Below are positions 27,050 through 34,725 of a stretch of DNA of 64,000 nucleotides, in pieces. The translations under genes and the position numbers were made by a program. The stretch covers positions 682,001 through 746,000 of the forward strand of contig NZ_QUNO01000002.1 in NCBI RefSeq assembly GCF_003387475.1. Direction: 5' to 3'. Every line of letters begins with the position of its first letter. The first letter of the stretch is position 1. Source of the stretch: Kutzneria buriramensis. Its GTDB lineage: Bacteria > Actinomycetota > Actinomycetes > Mycobacteriales > Pseudonocardiaceae. A model generated the notes under the pieces. It had not been told where the DNA came from. It searched no databases and worked only from the letters and a program-made list of their open reading frames with translations.

Positions 27050-27063
27050 TAGAACAAGTTATA
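27050..27063. promoter_or_regulatory. KstR operator in front of cholesterol oxidase
   Basis: TAGAACAAGTTATA fits the KstR consensus TnnAACnnGTTnnA at every fixed position. It lies 26-39 bases upstream of the cholesterol oxidase ATG, overlapping a TATAAC sequence on the minus strand that could be the -10 element. KstR is the TetR-type repressor of cholesterol catabolism in Rhodococcus and Mycobacterium; its gene is not in this window. Confidence 0.85.
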
Positions 27064-27199
27064 CTTCTTGACGCGCCGTTAGTCACTCCGTACCGGCGAG
27101 TAACTTCCGGTCGGGCGAATGGTCGTCCATTTCGGACTGATCAAATGCGACGGTGTATTTCGGTTGCCGCGGCCGCCTTCGGCGGCTACACGTGACGGC

Positions 27200-27712
27200 A
27201 TGTTCATCCGACGCGAGACCCCTGATGACATCGCGGCCGTCCACGCCGTCACCGCCGCCGCGTTTCCCGACACCGGCGCCCGGATCGAGGCGCCATTGGT
27301 GGACGAGTTGCGTGTCGACCCGGGCTGGCTGCCGACGTTGTCATTGGTCGCCACGGACAATGGCGGCGCGATTGTCGGCCACGTGGTGGCCACCCGCGCC
27401 CGGGTCGGCGAATTCGCCGCGCTGGGATTGGGTCCGTTGAGCGTTCATCCATCACACCAGCGCCGCGGCGTCGGCAGCGCCCTCGTGCACGCCGTGATCG
27501 GCGCCGCCGACGCGTTGGACGAACCGTTGGTGGCACTACTGGGTAATCCCGCCTACTACCACCGGTTCGGCTTCCGCCTCAGCGACGAGTTCGGCATCCG
27601 GCCGCCGGTCGCCGAGTGGCAGCCACACTTCCAGGTGCGGCCCCTGACCGCCTACTCCCCCACGATCCGAGGCACCTTCACCTACGCCACCCCCTTCGAC
27701 CGCACCTTCTGA
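27200..27712 (+). CDS. GNAT-family N-acetyltransferase
   Basis: The 170-residue GNAT enzyme (YhbS-like) has IRRETPDDIAAVHAVTAAAF at the N-terminus and the acetyl-CoA loop LSVHPSHQRRGVGSALVHAV. The C-terminal YYHRFGFRLSDEFGI segment is typical of this subgroup. Substrate unknown. The start is the ATG at 27200; a frame extension upstream has no family similarity. Its TGA stop directly abuts copy 5 of the 46-bp repeat. Confidence 0.85.
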   Translation: MFIRRETPDDIAAVHAVTAAAFPDTGARIEAPLVDELRVDPGWLPTLSLVATDNGGAIVGHVVATRARVGEFAALGLGPLSVHPSHQRRGVGSALVHAVIGAADALDEPLVALLGNPAYYHRFGFRLSDEFGIRPPVAEWQPHFQVRPLTAYSPTIRGTFTYATPFDRTF

Positions 27713-27758
27713 CCCCCGCGAGTCGCGCTCTCAGGCACACCGAATGTGCGTTTGGGGC
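27713..27758 (-). repeat. Dispersed 46-bp repeat, copy 5
   Basis: On the minus strand it reads as the family sequence, with a more divergent start (GCCCCAAACG) and a conserved ACATTCGGTGTG core and GCGCGACTCGCGGGGG end. It begins at the base after the GNAT stop codon. Together with copy 4 (27803-27848, opposite orientation) it makes a large inverted repeat between two convergent genes. Confidence 0.85.
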
Positions 27759-27802
27759 AGACCACTGACGTGGAGTTCGGGGCGGTGAAGTGGTCGCCGT
27801 GT

Positions 27803-27848
27803 GCCGGAAACCGGATTTCGGTGTGTCCCAGAGCGCGACTCGCGGGGG
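27803..27848 (+). repeat. Dispersed 46-bp repeat, copy 4
   Basis: It runs from GCCGGAAACC to GCGACTCGCGGGGG, again exactly 46 bases. It ends at the base next to the stop codon of the minus-strand TetR gene (27849). The 44 bases between copies 4 and 5 hold no gene. Confidence 0.85.
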
Positions 27849-28439
27849 TCAGGTCAGGGCGGCGCGGGTGAGGGTGGTGGCGGTGTGCACGATGCTGGCG
27901 ATAGCGGCTTCGGCGGGCATGCCGTGCAGGTCGGTGAGGGAGAACAGGGCCTCGGCGGCGACGACCACGGCGAGGTCGTTCTTGAGCTGGCGCAGCGCCT
28001 CGGGGTCGCGGCCGCCGAGGGTGCCGGCGAGCGGGGCGAGGGCGTAGTCGATGAGGCCGAAGCGCATGCCGGGGCGGGCCTGGGCCTGCTCGGGCCGGGT
28101 GATGGTGGCGGCGATCATGGCCCGGACCACGCCCTGGCGGGCGAGGACGTGTCGGAGCAGGAACTCGGTGGCGGCGGCCACGCGGACCACCGGGTCGTCG
28201 GAGTGGGCGACGGGGGCCAGCGCCTCCTCGGGGCTGGGCAGCTGCCCGGCGATGGCCTCGCGCAGCAGGCTGGCCAGGTCCGGGAAGTAGCGGTACGCCG
28301 TCGCCTCCGACACCAGCGCGGCCCGGGCGACCTCGGGCATGCTCACCTCGCGGCCGGTGCGGCTGAGCTCCGCGGCGGCCTGCACGATCGCGGTGCGGGT
28401 CCGCAGCTTCTGGTTGACCCGGCCGGTCTCCGACGTCAT
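27849..28439 (-). CDS. TetR-family transcriptional regulator
   Basis: The 196-residue TetR protein has its N-terminal HTH in VSMPEVARAALVSEATAYRYFPDL and a variable ligand-binding C-terminal part. It is divergent from the cupin gene, and a TGAGAGTCAAnTCTnA-type palindrome occurs both in that divergent region and upstream of the hydrolase gene at 29755. The three genes therefore look like one regulon with this protein as repressor (inference). Its stop codon abuts copy 4 of the 46-bp repeat. Confidence 0.85.
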   Translation of the reverse strand: MTSETGRVNQKLRTRTAIVQAAAELSRTGREVSMPEVARAALVSEATAYRYFPDLASLLREAIAGQLPSPEEALAPVAHSDDPVVRVAAATEFLLRHVLARQGVVRAMIAATITRPEQAQARPGMRFGLIDYALAPLAGTLGGRDPEALRQLKNDLAVVVAAEALFSLTDLHGMPAEAAIASIVHTATTLTRAALT

Positions 28440-28503
28440 GAGCGAAGCCTACCCCGATGATGAGAGCCCACTTGTACGAGCTGACGACACTGCTCTAGCG
28501 TTG

Positions 28504-28519
28504 TGAGAGTCAATTCTCA
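28504..28519. promoter_or_regulatory. TetR-type operator upstream of cupin gene
   Basis: TGAGAGTCAATTCTCA is a palindrome with TGAGA/TCTCA arms. It is followed by CGAAGGAGC (ribosome site) and the cupin ATG. The same operator-plus-leader arrangement recurs at 29773-29788 on the other strand. Confidence 0.75.
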
Positions 28520-28532
28520 CGAAGGAGCGGAC

Positions 28533-28991
28533 ATGACCGACGTGGCGATCACCGGCCCGGACGGCGGCGAGGTCATCGAGCTGGGCCCGGCCCGGATGCG
28601 CATCCTGGAGGACGGCAGCGTCACCGCGCACCGGCTCGGCATCGGCGAGATCACCCTCGCCCCGCACAGCGACGGCCCGCCGCAGCACCGGCACGCCGAG
28701 CACGACGAGGGCTTCTACGTGGTCTCCGGCCAGGTCCGCTTCACCGTCGGCGACCAGGTCCACGACGCCCCGAAGGGCACGCTCGTGATGGTGCCGCCGG
28801 GCGCCCCGCACACCTTCGCCAACCCGGGCGACGAACCGGCCGTCATGCTCAACACCTTCACGCCGGACCTCTACGTCCAGTACTTCCGCGACTTACGCGA
28901 AACCCTCGCCCGCAACGGCGTGCTGACGCCGGCGGCCACGGCCGAGGTGATGAGCCGCTACGCCACCACCCCGGCCACCGACTTCGCCTAG
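28533..28991 (+). CDS. Cupin-domain protein
   Basis: The 152-residue single-domain cupin has motif 1 PPQHRHAEHDEGFYVVSG (metal-ligand His, His and Glu) and motif 2 PPGAPHTFANPGDEPA with the second-site His. The C-terminal helix (YFRDLRETLARNG) is like that of quercetinase-type cupins. It may act as a dioxygenase or small-molecule binder; the substrate is unknown. A strong GAAGGAG precedes the ATG at 28533. The last 4 bases overlap the convergent hydrolase gene. Confidence 0.85.
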   Translation: MTDVAITGPDGGEVIELGPARMRILEDGSVTAHRLGIGEITLAPHSDGPPQHRHAEHDEGFYVVSGQVRFTVGDQVHDAPKGTLVMVPPGAPHTFANPGDEPAVMLNTFTPDLYVQYFRDLRETLARNGVLTPAATAEVMSRYATTPATDFA

Positions 28992-29755
28992 AGCCCCCGC
29001 TGGAACTCGTCGATGGCGGCCGCGGTCAGCGCGGCCGCCTCGATGTGCGGGAAGTGCCCGGCGCCGGGCGCGAGCACGAACCGCCCCTGAGGGAAGGCCT
29101 CCGCATAGGAACGGCCGTAGTCGACGGAGGCGATCCCGTCCTGCTCGCCCCACACGACCAGCGCCGGCGCCTGCGCCCGGCGCAGGCGGTGCCGCAGCTT
29201 CGGGTCGTACATGAACGGCTCGCCGGCGTACACGGCGAGCGTCTGCTGGTTGGCCAGCCCCACCGCCCGCTGCTCCTCGGTCAGCGTGGACGGGTCGAGG
29301 CGCAGCGCCGGGTTCACGAAGGCGAGCTCGCCGAGCTGGGCGGGGTTGAGCTTGCGGGTGTCGGTCAGCTCGCCGCGCGCCGGGTCGACCCCGACGGCGT
29401 TGAGCAGCACTAATCCGCCGATGCGGCCGCGGGTGTCGCGGTGGGCCATCTCGGCGGCGATCCAGCCGCCGATGGAGCTGCCGACGACCAGCACCTCGTC
29501 GAGGTCCAGCACGTCGAGCAGGTCGAGGTAGGCGACGGCCAGGTCGCCGATGGTGTCGAACCACGCCGGCCGGGGCTGCCCGTCGAAGCCGGGGTGGGTC
29601 GGCGTCAGCACGGTCGGGTCGCCGGGCAGCGTGAGGCCGGCGACCGAGCGCGGCCCGGCGCCGCCGTGCAGCACGAGCGCGGGCCGGCCAGCGCCCTCGC
29701 GCTGGTCGACGGCCACTGTGAGGTCGTCGCCGAGGTCGAACAGCCGTGAAGTCAT
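28988..29755 (-). CDS. Alpha/beta hydrolase
   Basis: The 255-residue alpha/beta hydrolase has LVLHGGAGPRS (oxyanion), nucleophile elbow VVGSSIGGW, acid in VVWGEQDGIAS and His in PGAGHFPHIEA. It is annotated-style MhpC/esterase-like, with no certain substrate. Its leader is nearly identical to that of the convergent cupin gene (operator then ACGAAGGAGC), so the two are probably induced together by the TetR ligand and may act on related compounds. Confidence 0.85.
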   Translation of the reverse strand: MTSRLFDLGDDLTVAVDQREGAGRPALVLHGGAGPRSVAGLTLPGDPTVLTPTHPGFDGQPRPAWFDTIGDLAVAYLDLLDVLDLDEVLVVGSSIGGWIAAEMAHRDTRGRIGGLVLLNAVGVDPARGELTDTRKLNPAQLGELAFVNPALRLDPSTLTEEQRAVGLANQQTLAVYAGEPFMYDPKLRHRLRRAQAPALVVWGEQDGIASVDYGRSYAEAFPQGRFVLAPGAGHFPHIEAAALTAAAIDEFQRGL

Positions 29756-29772
29756 GCGCTGGAGCTCCTTCG

Positions 29773-29788
29773 TAAGAGTTGACTCTCA
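29773..29788. promoter_or_regulatory. TetR-type operator upstream of hydrolase gene
   Basis: TAAGAGTTGACTCTCA, read on the minus strand, is TGAGAGTCAACTCTTA: the same palindrome as 28504-28519 with one arm change. A third overlapping inverted repeat, ACTCTC-AC-GAGAGT, spans 29782-29795. The site lies in the 82-bp space between the hydrolase and the divergent antiporter gene and might affect both. Confidence 0.7.
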
Positions 29789-29837
29789 CGAGAGTAGCAA
29801 CGTCATGCAAGTCCCCTCTCACGATGGCATCCGTGTG

Positions 29838-31730
29838 ATGATTTCCGCCGTGGACATCGCGGCGGAGATTGTGGGCCTGGTGGTGGCGGTGCTGGCCGTC
29901 ACGGCGGTCGCCCGGAGGTTGGACTGGTCGGCCCCGCTGTGCCTGATCGTGGTCGGCGTCGTCGCCTCGTTCGTGCCGGGCGTCCCCGACTACCAGTTGG
30001 ATCCCGAGGTGGTGCTGGTCGGCCTGCTGCCGCCGCTGCTGTACTCGACGGCGATCCAGACGTCCCTGGTGGACTTCCGCCGCCTGCGCGGCCCGATCGC
30101 CGTGCTGTCGGTCGGTCTCGTCCTGTTCACCGCGGCCGGCGTCGGCGTCGTCGCCTGGCTGGTGATCCCCGGCCTGCCGCTGGCGGCGGGCTTCGCGCTG
30201 GGCGCCATCGTCGCTCCCCCGGACGCCGTCGCCGCGACCGCCGTCGCCCGCCGGGTCGCTATGCCCCGCAAGATGGTGCGGCTGCTGGAGGGCGAGAGCC
30301 TGTTCAACGACGCCGCCGCGCTGGTGGCGCTGAGCACCAGCGTCGCGGCCATCACCGGCGCGATCTCGCTGTGGAACGTCGGCCTGGACTTCGTGCTCGC
30401 CGCGGTGGGCGGCGCCGTCGCCGGCGCGGTCGTCGGCTACGTCGCCTCGTTCGTCCGCCTCAAGCTGACCGAGCCGGTCGCCGACACCGCGCTGTCGTTC
30501 GCGGTGCCGTTCGCCGCCTACCTGCTCGGCGAGTCCGTGCACGGCTCGGGCGTGCTGGCGGTCGTGATCGCCGGCCTGATGCTCGGCCACCGGTCGCCCC
30601 GCGTGCTGTCGGGATCGGCCCGCACGGCCAGCCGGCACAACTGGCAGACCGTGCAATACCTGTTGGAGAACAGCGTCTTCCTGCTGATCGGCCTCCAGCT
30701 CCGCCGCATCCTCACCGAGGTCGGCCGCAGCGGCCTGTCGGTCGGCATGCTCACGTTGATCTGCGCGGCCGTGCTGGCGGCGACCATCGTGACGCGGCTG
30801 GTGTGGCTGATGGGCGTAGCCGCCGAGAAGCGGATCCTCACCCGGCTGGGCCTCCGTAAGAAGCGGAAAGCCTGGCCCTGGCGGTATTCCGTGGTCATCG
30901 GCTGGGCCGGCATGCGCGGCGTCGTGACGCTGGCCGCCGCGTTCGTGCTGCAGCCCGGCACACCGCAGCGGGTCGTGCTGGTGCTCTGTGCCTTCGTCGT
31001 GGTGGCCGGCACCCTGATCCTTCAGGGCACGACGCTGCCGATGCTGGTGCGCCGCATGGGCCTGCCCGGCCCCGACCCGGCGCAGGATGCCTTGCAGGAA
31101 GCCGCACTCCTGCACGACATGGTCCGCGTCGCCCTGGTCAAGTTGGACGAGATCAGCACCGACGACGACCCGCCGGAGGTTGTGCAGCGGCTGCGCGACC
31201 GGCTCCAGGGCCGTACCGACGCCGCGTGGGAGCAGCTGGGCCGGCAGAGCGCGCTCGTCGAGACGCCCAGCGACGCCTACCGCCGGCTGCGGCTGGAACT
31301 CCTTGCTGTGGAACGGGAACACTGCCTCAAGGCCCGCGACAACGGCATGGCCGACGACGTCGTGCTGCGCCGCGTGCTGGAGCGCCTCGACATCGAGGAG
31401 TCCATGCTGGACCGGGACGACGACGAGCCGGCCGAGACCGACCGCGAGCTGCGCGCCCCCGCCTCGCTGGCCGGTGCGTGCAAACACCTTGCCCACGAAT
31501 GGAAGGACGTCGAGCCGAGCAGCGGCGACAGCTGCGCCGCCTGCGTCGAGGAGGGCCTCACCTGGGTGCACCTGCGCATGTGCCTGAAGTGCGGCAACGT
31601 CGCGTGCTGCGACTCGTCGGTGGGCAAGCACTCCGACAAGCACTTCCGCGACACCCGGCACCCGGTGATGCGCAGCTACGAGCCCGGCGAGAGCTGGCGC
31701 TGGTGCTTCGTGGACAAGCAGCTCGGTTAG
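29838..31730 (+). CDS. CPA1 Na+/H+ antiporter with C-terminal UBP-type zinc finger
   Basis: The protein has 630 residues. Residues about 1-400 are a NhaP/CPA1 exchanger with some 12 helices; the ion site is in IVAPPDAVAATAV and the LEGESLFNDAAALV motif is intact. A cytosolic helical region (about 410-545) leads to a C-terminal UBP zinc finger: CKHLAHEW, CAAC, CLKCGNVACC, GKHSDKHF and a late His, giving the full set of Cys/His ligands. In eukaryotes this finger binds free ubiquitin C-termini; what it recognises in an actinomycete is unknown. The start is uncertain (ATG 29838 or 29805); neither has a strong ribosome site. Confidence 0.9.
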   Translation: MISAVDIAAEIVGLVVAVLAVTAVARRLDWSAPLCLIVVGVVASFVPGVPDYQLDPEVVLVGLLPPLLYSTAIQTSLVDFRRLRGPIAVLSVGLVLFTAAGVGVVAWLVIPGLPLAAGFALGAIVAPPDAVAATAVARRVAMPRKMVRLLEGESLFNDAAALVALSTSVAAITGAISLWNVGLDFVLAAVGGAVAGAVVGYVASFVRLKLTEPVADTALSFAVPFAAYLLGESVHGSGVLAVVIAGLMLGHRSPRVLSGSARTASRHNWQTVQYLLENSVFLLIGLQLRRILTEVGRSGLSVGMLTLICAAVLAATIVTRLVWLMGVAAEKRILTRLGLRKKRKAWPWRYSVVIGWAGMRGVVTLAAAFVLQPGTPQRVVLVLCAFVVVAGTLILQGTTLPMLVRRMGLPGPDPAQDALQEAALLHDMVRVALVKLDEISTDDDPPEVVQRLRDRLQGRTDAAWEQLGRQSALVETPSDAYRRLRLELLAVEREHCLKARDNGMADDVVLRRVLERLDIEESMLDRDDDEPAETDRELRAPASLAGACKHLAHEWKDVEPSSGDSCAACVEEGLTWVHLRMCLKCGNVACCDSSVGKHSDKHFRDTRHPVMRSYEPGESWRWCFVDKQLG

Positions 31731-31748
31731 TACCGTCCGCAGTGGATC

Positions 31749-32462
31749 TCACACGGCCTCGCCGGCCGGCCGGAACGGGCTGATCCCGCGCCGCGACGGA
31801 CCGGCGAGGAACTCGACCACCTGCGCGACCGGCCCCTCGGACCACGAGTCCAGCTCATGCCCGTCGCGTAACAGCTCGAACACGCGCCGCAGCGCGCGGT
31901 AGTCCTCCGGCGGCATGGCGGAACGCCGCAGCCCCACCACGTTCAGCGCGCGGTGCGACGCGGGATTGCCCTCCACACCGCAGAACGGCAGCACGTCCCG
32001 CGTCACCTTGGACATCGCGCCGACCACGGCCTGCCGGCCGATGCGCACGTGCTGGTGCACGGCGGTCATGCTGCCGACGACCACGCCGTCGTCCACGGTC
32101 ACGTGCCCGCCCAGCGACACCGCCTGCGACACGATCACGCCGTCGCCGATCTGGCAGTCGTGCGCGACATGCACCTGCCCCATGATCAAGCAGCCGGCCC
32201 CGATCCGGGTCGGCGTCGAACTGGTTGAGCGGTGCACGATCGCGGCCTCGCGGATCACCGTGTCCGCCCCGACCTCCAGCGTCGTGGGGCCGCCGGTGAA
32301 GGTCAGGTCCTGGGGATCCCCGCCCAGCACGGCATGCGCGTCCACGCGCACGCCCGCGGCCAGGCGCACGCAGCCGTGCACCACCGCGTAGGGACCGATG
32401 ACAACGTCGTCGGCCAGCTCGGCCTCGGGCGCGACGACGGCCGACGGATGGACATGCACCAA
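31749..32462 (-). CDS. LpxA-like acyl-ACP:UDP-GlcNAc O-acyltransferase homologue
   Basis: The 237-residue left-handed beta-helix protein follows E. coli LpxA closely: VHRST, VHVAHDC (His98 and His101, corresponding to LpxA His122 and catalytic His125), LGGHVTVDD (His120, His144), and GSMTAVHQH (His136, His160). It ends with the C-terminal helical part (NVVGLRRSAMPPEDYRALRR). The lysine of LpxA's DLKY is a threonine here (DLTF, Thr54), and the protein is about 25 residues shorter. Lipid A is not made by actinomycetes and no lpxC/D/B is nearby, so the acceptor sugar must differ. It is probably co-transcribed with the TetR gene 50 bp upstream. Confidence 0.85.
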   Translation of the reverse strand: MVHVHPSAVVAPEAELADDVVIGPYAVVHGCVRLAAGVRVDAHAVLGGDPQDLTFTGGPTTLEVGADTVIREAAIVHRSTSSTPTRIGAGCLIMGQVHVAHDCQIGDGVIVSQAVSLGGHVTVDDGVVVGSMTAVHQHVRIGRQAVVGAMSKVTRDVLPFCGVEGNPASHRALNVVGLRRSAMPPEDYRALRRVFELLRDGHELDSWSEGPVAQVVEFLAGPSRRGISPFRPAGEAV

Positions 32463-32512
32463 CTGACCTCACCCCCGGCCGAGCATCACCCCGGCGGCCA
32501 TCATCGCACGGG

Positions 32513-33145
32513 TCAGTCGCGCAGCAGACCGGACATCACCATGGTGGCCAAGGAGTCCGCGGTCGCGGTGAGTTCCCGCTCGGTCACCGGTTCGGCACGG
32601 AACCGGCGGCCCAGCGGCCCCTGGGTGAGGATCGCGATCGGGCCGGCGACCAGGGCGTACAGCTCGAACAGCGGCACGCGGCGCATCCGGCCGGCGGCAA
32701 CGAGTTCGTCCACCGAGGGCTCGCAGATCAGCAGGATCGGGTGCAGGAACCGGTCGTACAGATAGTCCAACCGGGCTGAATCCCTTGTCCCTTCGTACGC
32801 CGTCAATCGGCTCAACTGCGGGTTGCGGATCGCGATCTGGTAGAAGCGCCGGACGATCGCCGCGAGCCGCTCCGCCGGATCGCCGACCTCCTGCACCAGC
32901 ACGGGATCCAGCCGCCGCCGGGACTCCGACAGCGCGAAGTCCACCACCGCCTGCCAGAAGGCGGCCTTGGAGCCGTAGCGGTCGTTGACGAAGTTGTGGC
33001 TGACACCGAGCCGATTGCCCAGTTCCCGCACGGAAGTCGCCTCGTAGCCCAGCTCGGCGAACGCGTCCAGGCCGCGGCGCAGGATCTCCGCCTCGGCCGG
33101 CAGCAGCATCGTGCGCCGGACCGGGCGCCGCTGCTCGATGGACAT
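32513..33145 (-). CDS. TetR-family transcriptional regulator
   Basis: A 210-residue TetR protein with the HTH in TSVRELGNRLGVSHNFVNDRYG, followed by a long all-helical ligand domain. The ATG at 33145 is preferred (GGAAGGGAAACGGGG just upstream); an ATG 12 codons earlier lacks this. It precedes the lpxA-like gene on the same strand and may regulate it. It is divergent from the truncated haemoglobin gene. Confidence 0.85.
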   Translation of the reverse strand: MSIEQRRPVRRTMLLPAEAEILRRGLDAFAELGYEATSVRELGNRLGVSHNFVNDRYGSKAAFWQAVVDFALSESRRRLDPVLVQEVGDPAERLAAIVRRFYQIAIRNPQLSRLTAYEGTRDSARLDYLYDRFLHPILLICEPSVDELVAAGRMRRVPLFELYALVAGPIAILTQGPLGRRFRAEPVTERELTATADSLATMVMSGLLRD

Positions 33146-33307
33146 CCCCGTTTCCCTTCCGGTGGTGAGGCACAGATGCAATCACATGAATCGCCCTCGG
33201 GGGACCGGCCGGGCAGACGAAACCGTCGAAAGTGACCCGGTGTACCGATCCACACTGGCCGAGTGAACTCCATTACGGACTCCGGCCGACCGTGCGAGGC
33301 TGGACGG

Positions 33308-33763
33308 ATGCGTCCCAGCCTCTACGAGTTCGCCGGCGGCGAGGCGGCCTTCCTCGCGCTGGCCGATGCGCATCATCGGCGCTGCCTAACGGATCCCGAG
33401 CTCAACCATCCCTTCTCCCACCCCGACCAGCACCCGCAGCACGTAGCGCGACTGGCCGCCTACTGGGCGGAGGTGCTGGGCGGGCCGCCGACCTACTCGA
33501 CCACCGCCGGCGATCATCTAGGTGTGCTGCGCATGCACGCCCACAACGGTCCGATGGACGACTTGGGTCGGCGGTTCGTGGCGTGTTTCGTCGCGGCGAT
33601 GGACGACGTCGGAATGCCCGATGATCCGGCGTTCCGCGCGGCGATGAAGGCGTACATGGAATGGGCCGTCGCCGACGTGTTGGTGTACGCGCCCATGGAC
33701 AGCGTGCTGCCGGCCGACGCCCCGATGCCGCACTGGACGTGGGACGGACTTTCGGCGGGTTGA
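33308..33763 (+). CDS. Truncated haemoglobin (group II-like)
   Basis: A 151-residue 2-on-2 globin: YEFAGGEAAFLALADAHHRR (helices A-B), the E-helix region around HPQHVARLAAYWAEVLGG, the proximal His region in LRMHAHNG and a late Trp (MEWAVADVL) as in group II. It binds O2 or NO with haem and is usually protective or an oxygen-delivery partner. The ATG at 33308 is where similarity begins. Confidence 0.85.
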   Translation: MRPSLYEFAGGEAAFLALADAHHRRCLTDPELNHPFSHPDQHPQHVARLAAYWAEVLGGPPTYSTTAGDHLGVLRMHAHNGPMDDLGRRFVACFVAAMDDVGMPDDPAFRAAMKAYMEWAVADVLVYAPMDSVLPADAPMPHWTWDGLSAG

Positions 33764-33925
33764 CGCGCCGGCGCGTCAACCGGTAGTCGGAGACGTCCGA
33801 AATTCCCGACTTTCGGCTCTGCCCGCCGACGGTGATCCACTTCTACCTTGGGTCGCACCATCCGCTTGTGGCGCACGGGATCCCTGACACCCGCCCGGCG
33901 CCACCGGTCCCTGGAGGCGTGCCCC

Positions 33926-34666
33926 TTGAAGATCAGCAGGCTTTCCGCCACCGTCGCCGGCCTGGCGCTGGCGCTGCTCGGCCTCACGGCCCCCGCGCAG
34001 GCCGCCAGCACGCCGAACATCGTCGGCGGCGGCACCGTCAGCTCGGCCCCGTCGTGGGCGGCCGCGGTCGGCGACAGCTCCGGCATGTGGTGCAGCGGCG
34101 AACTCGTGGCCAAGCAGTGGGTCCTCACCGCCGGGCACTGCGACGGCGCGACGCAGATCCGCATCGGCTCGAAGAACCTCAACAGCGGCGGCACCCTCGC
34201 CAAGGTCTCGAAGTGGGTCAAGAACCCCAAGTACAACGGCGACGGCTACGACTTCTCGCTGTACAAGCTGACCGCGCCGGTGACCCAGACGCCGATCCAG
34301 ATCGCCAGCAGCTCGCCGGCCGTCGGCAGCAAGGTCACGCTGTACGGCTTCGGCCAGACCTGCGGCACCCAGGGCTGCGGCCCGATGAGCTCCACGCTGC
34401 GGTCGCTGACCACCACCACCGCGAGCGACAGCAGCTGCGGCGGCATCGTCGGCAGCGTCGAACTGTGCTTCTCCACCACCGTGTCGGCCAGTGACTGCTA
34501 CGGCGACTCCGGCGGCCCCGCCGTGGTCAACGGCATGCTCGTCGGCTCGGACAGCCGCGGCGCGGACGGCCCCGGCGCCGACACCTGCGGCAAGACCAAG
34601 TCCATCTACGGCGACGCGACCGCCCCGGCGATCTCGTCCTGGATCAAGTCGACCATCTCGGGCTGA
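33926..34666 (+). CDS. Secreted trypsin-like serine protease (S1), TTG start
   Basis: The 246-residue S1 protease has a signal peptide (1-27, VAGLALALLGLTAPAQA) and a very short propeptide before IVGGG (mature N-terminus near residue 32). The triad is His71 (LTAGHC), Asp109 (YDFSLYKL) and Ser195 (CYGDSGGP). Three disulphides are possible from the cysteine pattern. The S1-pocket base reads SASDC before the active Ser: Ser at the trypsin-Asp189 position with Asp next to it, so specificity may not be tryptic. TTG at 33926 has GGAGG 8 bases upstream; no ATG gives a proper signal peptide. Confidence 0.9.
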   Translation: MKISRLSATVAGLALALLGLTAPAQAASTPNIVGGGTVSSAPSWAAAVGDSSGMWCSGELVAKQWVLTAGHCDGATQIRIGSKNLNSGGTLAKVSKWVKNPKYNGDGYDFSLYKLTAPVTQTPIQIASSSPAVGSKVTLYGFGQTCGTQGCGPMSSTLRSLTTTTASDSSCGGIVGSVELCFSTTVSASDCYGDSGGPAVVNGMLVGSDSRGADGPGADTCGKTKSIYGDATAPAISSWIKSTISG

Positions 34667-34680
34667 CTTTCCACAGGGAA

Positions 34681-34716
34681 GGGGGCTTTCCTGCATTCAA
34701 CGCAGGGAAAGCCCCC
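34681..34716. terminator. Terminator hairpin with ATTCAAC/GTTGAAT loop
   Basis: GGGGGCTTTCCTGC (34681-34694) pairs with GCAGGGAAAGCCCCC (34702-34716), one C bulged. The loop is ATTCAAC, that is GTTGAAT on the other strand. It lies between the convergent protease and DinB genes. Stem ends and loop resemble the hairpin at 50924. Confidence 0.85.
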
Positions 34717-34725
34717 TCCACCGCA

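Noticed and set aside
28893-31661. Long minus-strand frame through hydrolase and antiporter region
   Set aside because: Runs across a real minus-strand gene in another frame and a real plus-strand membrane protein; composition is typical of a GC shadow.
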